Assembly: GCA_022661535.1 (NCBI GenBank)
Contig: JAKULF010000012.1
Location: forward strand, 806,001-870,000
Source of the DNA: Eutypa lata
Lineage: Eukaryota > Ascomycota > Sordariomycetes > Xylariales > Diatrypaceae
Length of the DNA stretch: 64,000 bases
Direction: 5' to 3'
Below the pieces are notes generated by a model. That model was not told where the DNA came from, ran no database searches, and saw only the letters and a list, made by a program, of their open reading frames with translations. Below, one piece after another: positions 1-10,004 of the stretch. Position 1 is the first letter of the stretch. Each line of letters opens with the position of its first letter. The translations under genes were made by a program, and so were the position numbers.

Positions 1-2615
1 ATCATGCCTGTCCCCCTTTTCCGAACCCCCCTCGTGGGCTCTTAAAACCCCTCCGTCATTCACCTGTGTTGAGAAAAAGAAAATAAGACTCTTCTCGAAG
101 TGAAGAGAAAGTTCAATGGCCAAGACATTGTAGGACCCATTCAAAGACAATTCGGTTGCAAGCTCACCACTAAATAACACCGAATCTGTCTACGTATTGA
201 TACCCAAGCTTTTCACTTCCAGAGTCGGGCATACAATCTGGCCAGTAGGGAAGAGAAACCGACCACCTCAGCCGAATTGTTTCGTCGTCAATCGCCAGTC
301 GGGTCTCCGCATCTCTGTTCTTCGCCTCCTAAAGGACCGCACTCATCCCTATCAAACCCCGCTTAGGTTTAGGTGAATCTATATTCTACCTGCTATCAAT
401 CAGCCACAAACGTTTTTTTGCCACTGGATCGGGCCTGAGTTACGCCCAACGTGGAGAACCCCTTGCAAGCTTAGAACCCACAACCACCTATCACCCACCT
501 AGCAGCCCTAAAGAAACAGCGAAAACACCGACAGGACCGTACAACACTTTTAAGATCTTATTAGTTATTGCCTTTGTACCTTGCCTACCTCAGCATAGTT
601 AGTGAGTGGGTGAACGCTAATTCGCCTGCCACGCCTGTCTCCGGACGCGATTGGATTTGTCACCACTCTACCATCGCGGACTCCGTCGATCACGGTAGGA
701 ATACAGACCTGACAACGTCTTATCACCAAGGGACACCCCGGAGACCTTGCCCTACTTTTGCCTCGCCTTGCTGGCGTCCAGAGCGAAACGGTTGACCGTC
801 CAGTGCCAGTTCAGCCAGTCTAACGAACGAGGCGACGACTCCACCTGGACGTTATCCTGCCAAACCCAGCAAATCGTCTAGGAACAGCGTTTAAGAAGGC
901 AGTCTCGTGGACTTCTTGGACTTCTCGAACCTTTTCTACGTAATTCCCTCGCTCTGCGGGTTTCAGACCCACTCATTGGGCCGTCACGGTCCCCTTGGTC
1001 TTTTTTTTTTGTGTGGTGGTGGAAGTTAGTGGTTGCCCCATCGTTCGTCCATCACAGTTCCTCAGTCAGTGTCAGGTCGCGCCGAATTAGGCCTACCAGA
1101 CTTTTGGTGGAGAGACGCTAACCAGGTCGAGGCAGTTTATCCTGCAAGCACTCAACCATTTTTACTCAATACGGTTAAGACGCACAGGGTGAAGGGAAGA
1201 AATAACGGAGGGCAAAGAGTAAAAAAGGGAGATCTGAAGTCTCAGAATCTGTTAAGTTTATTGGAGAAAAGGAGGCAAATAACCCCTGGACATTAAGAAA
1301 AGAACCAAAAAAAAAAACCCAAGCAAATTCCGACTTCGACTCTGCCAGCTCTAATAATTATCTGTGTTCAGAGTTTGAGGTCACGGTGGTGCATCTCTTA
1401 ACTTCCAGTTACTACATACACACCTATTACATATATACATCCATACATCTCGCAGTCAGCAATCAATACCTGAGGACAACAGCTGGTAATTGACCTAGGT
1501 AGGGCACGCCGCACGCTGGCAGACTGGGTAGGGACGCTAAAAGCTAGAACTAGTGTCCCGGTACCCTATCGATAACTGCCCTTCCCGGCTTATCCTAGCG
1601 ACTATCATCCACCTTAAGCACCTTAGGTACCTAATTTAGGTAACTGTCCAGGCTGTCCAGCCCAGGCGGTTGGTTGTCTGGTTGTCTACCTATTTTACCA
1701 CTAAAAAAAGTCAATTCCCAATTTCTCTTCGAGTATACGGCCACACCTCCATCCAAACCCCTGCTCTCCCCTCCCCTCATTGCGTCGCATTGTCAATCAA
1801 ACCCATCCACCCATCACCAGTCGACTAGAGAGATAGACTGGACTGCTACATCGCCCTGTCGTCCTCCCACCATCATTTATCACCACGACGACCTTTTGCC
1901 TGTTCTAGCTGCTTTCTACCGACGCTGTGTGTCTGCAAGACTGACTACCCGGCAACACCCTTCCCTCTGCCAACCCTCCATCCCATCTCATCCTATCCCG
2001 CTCTTCTTATCTTACCAATACAACAACTATTCCGTGTGTTGTTTATTATTATCTGCAACGCCCATCGCTATTTTATTTATGTTTGCTTTATTCTCTTTGA
2101 CAGACGAATTGCATACATTTACTGGGCCATTACCCGAATTCAAATCTTCCCAAAAGGCACACTTACACTTGCACTGCTGGGATCGAATGCGAGATCCCAA
2201 ACTAGCGACAAATAAAATCAGGAAAGCGGCCAACAAGAGAGAAGAGTGCCTCCGCACTGTATATTTATTTCTCTCTCGTCTTTTTGAATTCCCGCCTTCT
2301 TACCACTACCAGCCCAATATTGCAGTATTATCCCTGGAATCCCCACCAACCAATTGTTCCAACACATCTTACCCTACTCCTCCGCCGTACATTTGCTGTG
2401 CTTCCTGCATTTCACCTATTTAGCGCTAGAAGTACCTGCCCGATCTTATGAGGAATTGGCGGGACGCACTGCCACGTTTCTCGACTGGCCCCAACTTCTG
2501 ACCGCATTTTCCTCCCTTGAGGCCTATCTCCTTTCCCCGAGCCTCTCTGATCTTTCTAGGTACAGGAGTGGAGTAAGATAGACCTACAAGTCTTTTTCTC
2601 TTTTCTCCCTTCGCA
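1..2615. other. Gene-free region and probable 5' leader of the 2616-4247 gene
   Basis: No convincing gene is visible. Open frames here (for example 1674-2423, plus) are rich in Ser/Pro/His/Cys, lack any domain and have C/T-rich leader-like composition, so I treat them as chance. The stretch from about 1,740 to 2,610 is pyrimidine-rich on the plus strand, as is common just upstream of fungal start codons. Some of it is probably transcribed 5' UTR of the downstream gene. The region ends with a C/T-rich tract directly before the ATG at 2616. Confidence 0.6.
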
Positions 2616-4247
2616 ATGGGAAAATCTTCTCCCAAGCCAATGCATTTTGAAGAGGCGGATGAAGACGGCGCCCCCATTCCTGGAGGTAAAATTGAATACG
2701 CTCGATCCAACGCACCGGGTAGTCCTTCCAAGGCCAATACTGGTAGATCAAGGAAGGAGTCAAAGCGACGAGACTCGATACCACCTGTCGATCTAAACTT
2801 CACCGACCCCGATTCCGATTCCACAGCTCATCCTTCGTCTAGAAGAAACTCCAAAATGAAGTCCAAGGAAGAGAGAAAAGGCTCCTCGAGCAAATCAAAG
2901 ACTCTGGTAGTAAAAGAACGAGATCCATCTAAGCGTCCTTCAATACGAAGTTCTAAGACGACACAAATTCCTCCCTCCCGAGCCTCTGATGAATCTTCAT
3001 ACTACGGAGTGCCTCACCAGAAGACTATTGCGACATCAAGACCTCGCTCACACACACGACCCCTCAGTTATCATGGTGGCCGCCCTCCTCTTTCGGGATC
3101 AGCATATTATCCCCATCCCGCCGCTCCACAGGGCTACCCCCCTCCTCCCCCTCCTTCCTTTCCCTCCTCTTGGGGAGGGCCTCCACCAATGGCAATCCCC
3201 CCTCCCATGCACCCTTCGCAGCAATTACAGCCACTTCCTTCTCCTGAATTCATGCGCGGTAACCGAGATCTTTCGTCTCGCTTTGAACGCCCCCAGTCCG
3301 CTATGGGCTTTGGCCGATCGCCTCAATACTACGATCACGACCTTCCTGTTGAGAGGACAGTTGCTAGACGAACTTCGGTTTCGAGGAAGCCAAGCAAGGA
3401 CCATGATGACCGGGCGCGGATGCCACCTCCTCCACGGCCATCCTCTGCCATGCAGGGTGAGCGTAGAATGCTCCGGACACCAGCAAGAAAATCCGTCGGA
3501 TTTGAAGATGATGACCTTTTGGATGGCGAGTCGGATCTGTATCAGCCTATGCCTGTATCCCGCCGTGCTTCTGTTGAATATGGTCATGGTGCCTTGCAGC
3601 CTACTAGACACCGGCGGGATAGTTTGAGCGATGAGGATGACTCGTTTGATGAGTTTGAAAGATATCAAATGGAGCCAGCTTCCAGGCAAATGGAGCCTGC
3701 TTCCAGGAATCGACGAACTGCTTCTTATAACTATGAGGACAAGATACACAGTGCTTCACGTTACCAAAGCGACCTCAGTGGCCCAGCTGCACCGCTGACC
3801 GCCGAGTCGCTTAAGCGCGTGAAGAATGGTGGTAGTCGAGGCTCGACTCGCAGCAGCGGAAGCCGAGATGAGAGTGACTACAAACATTCAGCAACCACTA
3901 GGACTACACGGTCTGCTAGCGCGGAAGACGATATCACAATTAAGCTTCCCGAGGGAGCTGTTGTCGAAGTCAATGGGGCTAGGATTAGTTGCCCCGGGGG
4001 TGGCGATGTGAATATTGGCCGTAACAACAATGGAACATCGCGTACTGGTAGTGACCGAGGGACCTCGGTCTATGAAGACGACCGGAAGAGTCGACACGAA
4101 CGCCTTCCGATTCGCACTAGGGCAAGCTCCCAGGCTACTTATCCTCGCCCTGCTTCTCACGCGCCACCGCTATATCCCCATGGTTACCCGCCATACCCTG
4201 GATACCCTTCCAGCAACTATTACGATACAGACGAGCATTACTTCTGA
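2616..4247 (+). CDS. Disordered Ser/Arg/Pro-rich protein, function unknown (543 aa)
   Basis: One uninterrupted 543-codon frame. The start ATG lies in a good context (cgcaATGGG) after a C/T-rich leader. The product is almost wholly disordered. Basic Ser/Arg/Lys-rich sequence fills residues 1-150. A Pro-rich tract with PPPPPP spans about 160-215. Acidic and basic patches alternate up to about 400, with a short internal duplication of the unit MEPASRQ near 350. The only ordered-looking part is about 436-469 (begins EDDITIKLPEGAVVEV, then a Cys and GGGDVNIG), which has the alternating pattern of a small beta-rich module. The C-terminus is Tyr/Pro-rich. No signal peptide or membrane segment is seen. 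I recall similar C-terminal ITI...VEV.GA.I.C blocks in uncharacterised fungal proteins, but cannot name a family. It may be a scaffold or phosphoprotein; that is inference. Confidence 0.85.
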   Translation: MGKSSPKPMHFEEADEDGAPIPGGKIEYARSNAPGSPSKANTGRSRKESKRRDSIPPVDLNFTDPDSDSTAHPSSRRNSKMKSKEERKGSSSKSKTLVVKERDPSKRPSIRSSKTTQIPPSRASDESSYYGVPHQKTIATSRPRSHTRPLSYHGGRPPLSGSAYYPHPAAPQGYPPPPPPSFPSSWGGPPPMAIPPPMHPSQQLQPLPSPEFMRGNRDLSSRFERPQSAMGFGRSPQYYDHDLPVERTVARRTSVSRKPSKDHDDRARMPPPPRPSSAMQGERRMLRTPARKSVGFEDDDLLDGESDLYQPMPVSRRASVEYGHGALQPTRHRRDSLSDEDDSFDEFERYQMEPASRQMEPASRNRRTASYNYEDKIHSASRYQSDLSGPAAPLTAESLKRVKNGGSRGSTRSSGSRDESDYKHSATTRTTRSASAEDDITIKLPEGAVVEVNGARISCPGGGDVNIGRNNNGTSRTGSDRGTSVYEDDRKSRHERLPIRTRASSQATYPRPASHAPPLYPHGYPPYPGYPSSNYYDTDEHYF

Positions 4248-5560
4248 TCATGAATTGGACATATCTAGGTGGTGGTGTTCGATTATCTCCATTTGATTTA
4301 CGGCCGATCTTTCGTACGGATGCAAGCGTTGCAATTGTTCTTTTTCTACTACCACGTTGATCCCTAGCAAAATTTCATTCGTCTTCTGTTTCAATGTATG
4401 CTGTCGTATCATAAACTATCATTTGGGTGGTTTATTTTCTCACCCACGTTCTCACAAAAAGCGGAAAAGCTGATACCCGAAGATCAATGATGGGACTGGG
4501 ATGAGGAAAAACGCGTGCAATTTAATCTTCCCTTTTTTTCATTAACTTTTTTATGTTTGTCAAATTTTCTATCTCTTTTTTTTTTGTTTTATTGAATGTC
4601 GACGCATGTATATGAGGAAATGAGTGATGAGATCAATGGATGGCCTGGACCTGGGGAGCGGGTGGAAGGATGATGTGTAGCTGTTCTTGTCAGCTGGACC
4701 CTTCGATTCTACATTATTACTCTTTCCGTTTCTTTGGGGAATCGATCTTCTTCCCCGACGCTCGAGGTTTATCTTTATTTTCGGCTTGTTTTTCGCATAC
4801 CACACATACAGAGATGGCGGGACCATGCTGTTGCGATACCCTGTTCTGCTTTGAGAGCCGAGTTATTCGCATTCGCATGGCGTAAGAGTTGGACCGATAG
4901 ACCAAATTGTTCAAATCACGGAAATTTTCCCCAGGAAGTTCGCGCTTCTACTGGCCGTGAAAGAGGGCCTCGGTTACTACTATTATTTTCCTTTTTAATG
5001 ATCGAGGTCTTCTTTTTTGCCATCTTGAATGGTTTATGGATGGTGTTTCTCCTCCTCTTTTTCTTCTTCAACAACTACGATAGACATTGGAAGTCGGGAA
5101 TTTGTGTTCATTTCCCGCAATCTTAATCGCCCATTTTTCTTGCTGCCTCCCGAAGAGGTCTTAGCATTGGGCAAGGAGAGGGAAGAAGAGGAAGAAGGAT
5201 ATGGTGGTGACGACGATGGAGTCTATGTTGAGGCGCTGGTTGCTCGGCAGCAGCGCGTTACGTTATGTGGACTGATTGGGATCTTGTTTATTCTCCACTG
5301 GGTGGACGAAGAAAACAGCGAATGAATGGATGCATGAATGGATGGAAGAGGGGGTGCTTTTCGTCAGGTCAGGTCGCATGACATTGCATAGATAGTTTTA
5401 ACGCCCTGTTTTTTCCCCGTCCCCCTAAAACGGTGTCTGTCTGTTCCTTTTCAAGCCTCCGTTCATACCTACATGTTCTATAGATACCTACCTCTCGCCA
5501 CCTAGTTTCATACTTGAGCAGGATGAAGAATACCTAATGATAGCCGAGAGAGTTGTTTTG

Positions 5561-5584
5561 TATGTATGTATGTATGTATGTATG
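5561..5584. repeat. (TATG)6 microsatellite
   Basis: Six uninterrupted TATG units, followed by a degenerate TATT unit. Noncoding. Confidence 0.95.
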
Positions 5585-6573
5585 TATTTATGCCATATTT
5601 TCCAGAGGAAAACAAGCAAGGCGTGACGAGAAAGAGGAAATGGAAAGAGTTACAAGTTTACTGTTGGTATCATCATCATCCACCTTCTCAACGTTGATGC
5701 GTGTACATTACTAAGTAGGTACGAAGTATATGATGATGCATTGACTACATAGGTAGAAACACAGCCTAATAAAGTGATACTATTGTATGTATGTGTAACC
5801 GCTAAAACTTGCTGCTGTACTCTTTCCCCCCCTTCTCCCCCCCTACTCTATCTGCCTAGCTGCCTACATACGTAGCTACTACATAAAATAGGGAGGTACG
5901 GTACTATACTATATGACATCGGACAGGATGACGATCCTACCACGTTGTCGCCGTTGTGTGGTTCGCCTATATGTACAGGCAGACAAGACAGCTCCGGGAT
6001 GCGGCCATATATGTATGTAGGTAGGTAGGTATAACGAGTGCGAGCGTGTGATTTGCCACTATCTACGTACGAATTGCTTTTTCTTGTTCTTCTTTCTTTT
6101 TTCTGTTAAGATACCTACCTATCTAGACCATCCATTGGGGGATACAGACTTTCATTCCTCCTTAGCCTGCTTGGCACTAGGGGGTAGTTTCCGAGGTGAC
6201 AAAAGACAGATATATGCACGCACGTCTTTTCTTCTTTGCATGGTGCTAGTTAGCTATACCTATACGTGTAATCTGACTATATATGTGTGCACACACATAG
6301 TAGGTAGGTAAATCTCCTATTCCAGTTTATGAGTAGATAGGATGTGTTCTAGATATATTGATATAGCCCTGGATAGGTATATGTTGACTAGGTAGGCGGG
6401 GTTATAATAACTAGATACTATCATATATGTACGTATGTATGTAGTTGAATTCTTCATTACCGCTGCTGACAATAATAACATACGTAGATGCGACCGACAG
6501 TTTGGTAGGTATCGTTACATTCTGCCGGGACGGCATAAATCGCTCTTACGAGCTCCCCACGCGTACGTAGAGG

Positions 6574-6591
6574 TAGGTAGCTAGCTACCTA
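6574..6591. repeat. 18-bp perfect palindrome built from TAGGTA
   Basis: TAGGTAGCTAGCTACCTA reads the same on both strands. It sits in the densest cluster of TAGGTA/TACCTA micro-repeats. It may be a cruciform or a dyad binding site, or may arise simply because the local repeat is nearly self-complementary. Confidence 0.9.
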
Positions 6592-6694
6592 GGTATCTGA
6601 TTCCAATGCTTGCTCGCTTCTTGGAGCTCTACTGCTGCGTACCAATACAATCGGTCATGTGTTCAACTTTTTTCTTTCTTTTCGGAATTGCTAC

Positions 6695-6714
6695 CTATGC
6701 TATGCTATGCTATG
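6695..6714. repeat. (CTATG)4 microsatellite
   Basis: Four pentanucleotide units in a noncoding interval, flanked by TAGGTA-type motifs. Confidence 0.95.
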
Positions 6715-7372
6715 TAATGCAGTACCTATGTAAAGTAGGTAGGTATGTAGGTAGGTAAGCGAAACGGGTACGATGGATAGTTAGTTAGACGAACCAGGTA
6801 TGATGATTACCTACCTACATGTAGTTACATGCGTACATGCATACATAGATGCGTTCTGGCCACATTGTACGAAGTATGGAACTGCCACATGCTACCTACC
6901 TATGTAAAGAAAGGAGATATTATTGTAGGTATCACCCAAAATAATAGGATATCATCAGAGCAGACAATCACAAAAAAAAACAAAAAAAAAGCTGACACAT
7001 AAGTGAAACGCCAAAAACTGGTGCTTGTCGAATGACGTCTGGCGCGTATTTCTCCTGACACGCAACGCTTGCTAATGTTAGAATATCTATTACTACCTAC
7101 GGTAACTAGGCCGCCGGGCGATTCGGCCGGAACTCCCTGGCTGGCTGGCGGCTATTGATGTGTGCTTAGATTCTGTTGTTGCTACTACTACTGACCCCAA
7201 GGAGCTGGATAGCTACCTACCTCTGCTTGGTTAGCTAGCCACTCGGCCGGCGGCCAGTTCCTCGTTTTGGAAATCACAAGCTCCTATTGGAAGAAAAGAG
7301 AGTGTTCGCATGAATGAAATGAGTGTCGTCGTCGTCGTGCAGAAATGCAGACAGAATGGGAGATGGGTGAGT

Positions 7373-7392
7373 GGATGGATGGATGGATGGAT
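7373..7392. repeat. (GGAT)5 microsatellite
   Basis: Five GGAT units in noncoding sequence, about 0.9 kb upstream of the start codon at 8280. Confidence 0.95.
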
Positions 7393-8279
7393 GAACTGAT
7401 GTGCAAATGAGGTCGATCATTGCCGGCGCTTGTGATGAATGGGGTGCTTGAAAGGGGGGGAAGAGGTTCGGACAGTCGGGTTATAGCACGGGTGGTTATA
7501 GTTAAAATAGATCTCCCACAGTGGGGTTAATCTATCATCAGCTGCTCACGGGCCAGGTGTGGTCGTGAGTTTCCGACCTTGCGGTATGGTTTGGATGGCA
7601 CCCGGCAACCAGCCGTGGTCTGCTGTTGGGATTGTGGAAGGGAAACACGAGAGAAGTACCCAAGTACCCAAGTATCCAAGTCACACCGTTGCTGCAGCAA
7701 TTAACTATTGAGCTACGTAATTTATTGACATTTGATCAATACAACCAGCATGCATTATCCCAACCACCCTGTATATCGCCGCCAACCAAGGCACAAACCC
7801 CAGCCACGAATTTCGGGCTAAACCATAGAAACCACCCAACAACCAAAAACTCCAACCAGTGTGAGTTGGACGGAACACAACCTTCCCTCCTCTAACTAAA
7901 CAATCCAACGGCAACCGACTGCATTTGACATTTTTTACAATTACCTACCACTCGGTTAGGCAAATCTGCACGACCGTTCATCCATTCCTCTGAATAATTA
8001 TCAACAATAAACAACACAACATACACAACACGACCACAGTTAGCTGGTTGTGTTTACCTCGTGTTGACTGGCTGGGGTTTCCAGCAAAAGAATACCAGCC
8101 GAGTCAATTCACTTCATTCCATCATTGCATGTCAATTGATTGATCAAGCCATCCCTCACACACACACATCAACACATTCATCTATCAATCTCACCCATTC
8201 TTCAACTTCCGGTTGCAAGCAGTAACATTCCATCACCGGTCGTCACAAACCACAGGGCAGGCACACCCACCCGCCCAAG

Positions 8280-10004
8280 ATGGCACCACTCGTGCCGACT
8301 CTAGTGGCGCACGCCCGGGGGTTTCTAACGTCGGCCATCAGCCTCAGTCAGCGAAACCCACCACCGACAACACCCGCAGACGATGTTGTGCCATCACTAC
8401 TACCTACCAGCACGGCGATCTCTAAGCTCGGGCCACTGGCCGCCCGCACCGCCACCGCCCTCCTAGCCGCACGAGATGACGGCGACAGCGGGGGGTACAA
8501 GAACGACCCGCACAAGGGGTCGACGAACTTCCGGGACGTGAACAACACGGGGGTGTTCGTGGTGTTCGGGCTGATCGGGTGCAGCTTCGTGGGGGCCGGG
8601 ATCTGGTTCTTCTTCTGGGCCCGCAACGGCGGGTTCTACTTCAAGGAGGACGACTGGGACGACTACAAGTCGACGGTGCTGCGGCGCAAGGGCCCCAACG
8701 GCACGGTCCTGTCGGGCGCCACCAAGAGCACGCGCCTCGGCGGCGGCAGCGCCTACAAGGACTACGACGCCGCCAACACGGAGTACACGGGCGGCCTGAC
8801 GCAGGTCTCGGGCGACACGGGCGACACGCAGAGCACCATGACGGGCGTCACGGGCATCACGGGCGGGGTGTCGGACTTCGTGGGCCGCGCGCGCCGGAAG
8901 GCGAAGCGGGACCGCAAGGAGCGCGAGAAGGAGAAGAAGAAGAAGGAGATGAAGGAGAAGCACCACCACCATAATAGCAACAATAAGAACCGTGGCGAGG
9001 ACGGGGCCCTGGTCGACGAGGAGGCCGAGGCCGAGGCCCAGAGCCACCTCCGCGCGTACCGCCACGAGAAGGCCGCCCGCGTCGGCGGCATCAACAAGGA
9101 GAGCGAGGGCAGCCAGTGGGACGGGTCGACGAACCCGAGCCACTCTACGGTTTCCGGCGAGCGCAGCGACTTGCTGAGCCACCGCGAGGGCACGCCGACG
9201 AAAGACACGCCGCCGCCGAAGAAGAAGAAGAAGAACATGGTGGGCGCGCGCAAGATGAAGAAATCCCGCAAGGAGAAGGAGGGTGAAGGCTCTAGCTACT
9301 ACCAGCCTTCTTCTGCTGCGTACCGCGATGACGCCACCACCGATGTCGAGACCGAGGCCGAGCGCGAGACGGTCGTTACCGGCGTTACGGGCACTACTGG
9401 CTCTTCTGGCGTAACTGCTTCTACGAACAATGACACCCCTACCAAGAACACCAACAACACCAACAATACCAGAAAGGCAGGCGGCATCCGCAAGGTCTAC
9501 AGCACGGCGCAGCGCAACGAGGACCGCGAGCAAGAGCGGATCCGAGCGGAAGCGCGCCGCCTCGCCGAGAAGGGCCGCGCCGCCGGAGGCGGCAGCAGCG
9601 GTGGTGCCGCGTCTGGCTCCGGCTCCGGCTCCGGGTCCGGTGGCGTCGGCGGCGTCGGCATCGGTGTCGGTCGCCGCTTCAGCTACCAGCGCGCCGAGAG
9701 CTACCAGCGCGGGAACCGCCAGTCTGCGGCTGCGAACCCGACCACGTCGGTCATTGATGAGGAGAGCGATATCGGGCTGATGGGTGGTGGTGGTGGTAGG
9801 TACCTACCCGCGCCGGAGAGCGCCGTTCCCGAGGAGGAGGATGCCGATGCCGATGAGCGCGGTACCAAGTCCTACCATTGCGTCATCCCGGGTCTGTCGT
9901 CCGTCGGCGCGCCGAGCGAGGTGGCGCCTTCGTCTTCGGCGTCGAACTTCTACCAGGAGGAGAAGAGGAAGAAGAGGGGGGCTGCTGCTGCTGGTCGTCG
10001 TTGA
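8280..10004 (+). CDS. Single-pass membrane protein with long disordered cytosolic tail (574 aa)
   Basis: Single exon, start context ccaagATGGCA. One strong membrane segment lies at about residues 91-113 (contains VFGLIGCSFVGAGIWFFFWA), followed at once by the acidic/aromatic stretch YFKEDDWDDY, and so probably marks the membrane-cytosol border. Residues 1-88 are Ala/Pro/Thr-rich with no clear signal peptide. After the membrane segment come Gly/Thr repeats (TGVTGITGG; again TGVTGTTGS near 370), a Lys/Glu block near 200-225, His and Asn runs, and a Gly/Ser run near 440-455. The end of the protein carries a less repetitive motif, GTKSYHCVIPGLSS, at about 530-543, and a basic terminus. GC-ending codons dominate between 8,480 and 9,780. 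The layout (short N-part, one helix, charged tail, ordered C-terminal peptide) resembles uncharacterised Pezizomycotina proteins; function unknown. Confidence 0.85.
   Translation: MAPLVPTLVAHARGFLTSAISLSQRNPPPTTPADDVVPSLLPTSTAISKLGPLAARTATALLAARDDGDSGGYKNDPHKGSTNFRDVNNTGVFVVFGLIGCSFVGAGIWFFFWARNGGFYFKEDDWDDYKSTVLRRKGPNGTVLSGATKSTRLGGGSAYKDYDAANTEYTGGLTQVSGDTGDTQSTMTGVTGITGGVSDFVGRARRKAKRDRKEREKEKKKKEMKEKHHHHNSNNKNRGEDGALVDEEAEAEAQSHLRAYRHEKAARVGGINKESEGSQWDGSTNPSHSTVSGERSDLLSHREGTPTKDTPPPKKKKKNMVGARKMKKSRKEKEGEGSSYYQPSSAAYRDDATTDVETEAERETVVTGVTGTTGSSGVTASTNNDTPTKNTNNTNNTRKAGGIRKVYSTAQRNEDREQERIRAEARRLAEKGRAAGGGSSGGAASGSGSGSGSGGVGGVGIGVGRRFSYQRAESYQRGNRQSAAANPTTSVIDEESDIGLMGGGGGRYLPAPESAVPEEEDADADERGTKSYHCVIPGLSSVGAPSEVAPSSSASNFYQEEKRKKRGAAAAGRR

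Larger units (their letters stand above)
4248..8279. other. 4-kb gene-free interval with many TAGGTA/TACCTA micro-repeats
   Basis: No coding frame with domain content was found on either strand. It carries the 3' UTR of the upstream gene, several tetra- and pentanucleotide microsatellites (listed separately) and very many short copies of TAGGTA/TACCTA, densest at about 5,460-7,230. The last 500 bp before 8280 are rich in CA and CAA tracts (for example the cacacaca run near 8,160), as expected for the 5' leader of the next gene. Confidence 0.6.

Noticed and set aside
1674..2423. Open frame of 249 codons before the first gene
   Set aside because: No ATG in good context (it begins at a TTG), composition follows a C/T-rich leader, no domain.
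8463..9533. 356-codon minus-strand frame
   Set aside because: Lies wholly inside the plus-strand gene. The Val/Leu/Arg-rich product is the usual antisense shadow of GC-ending codons.
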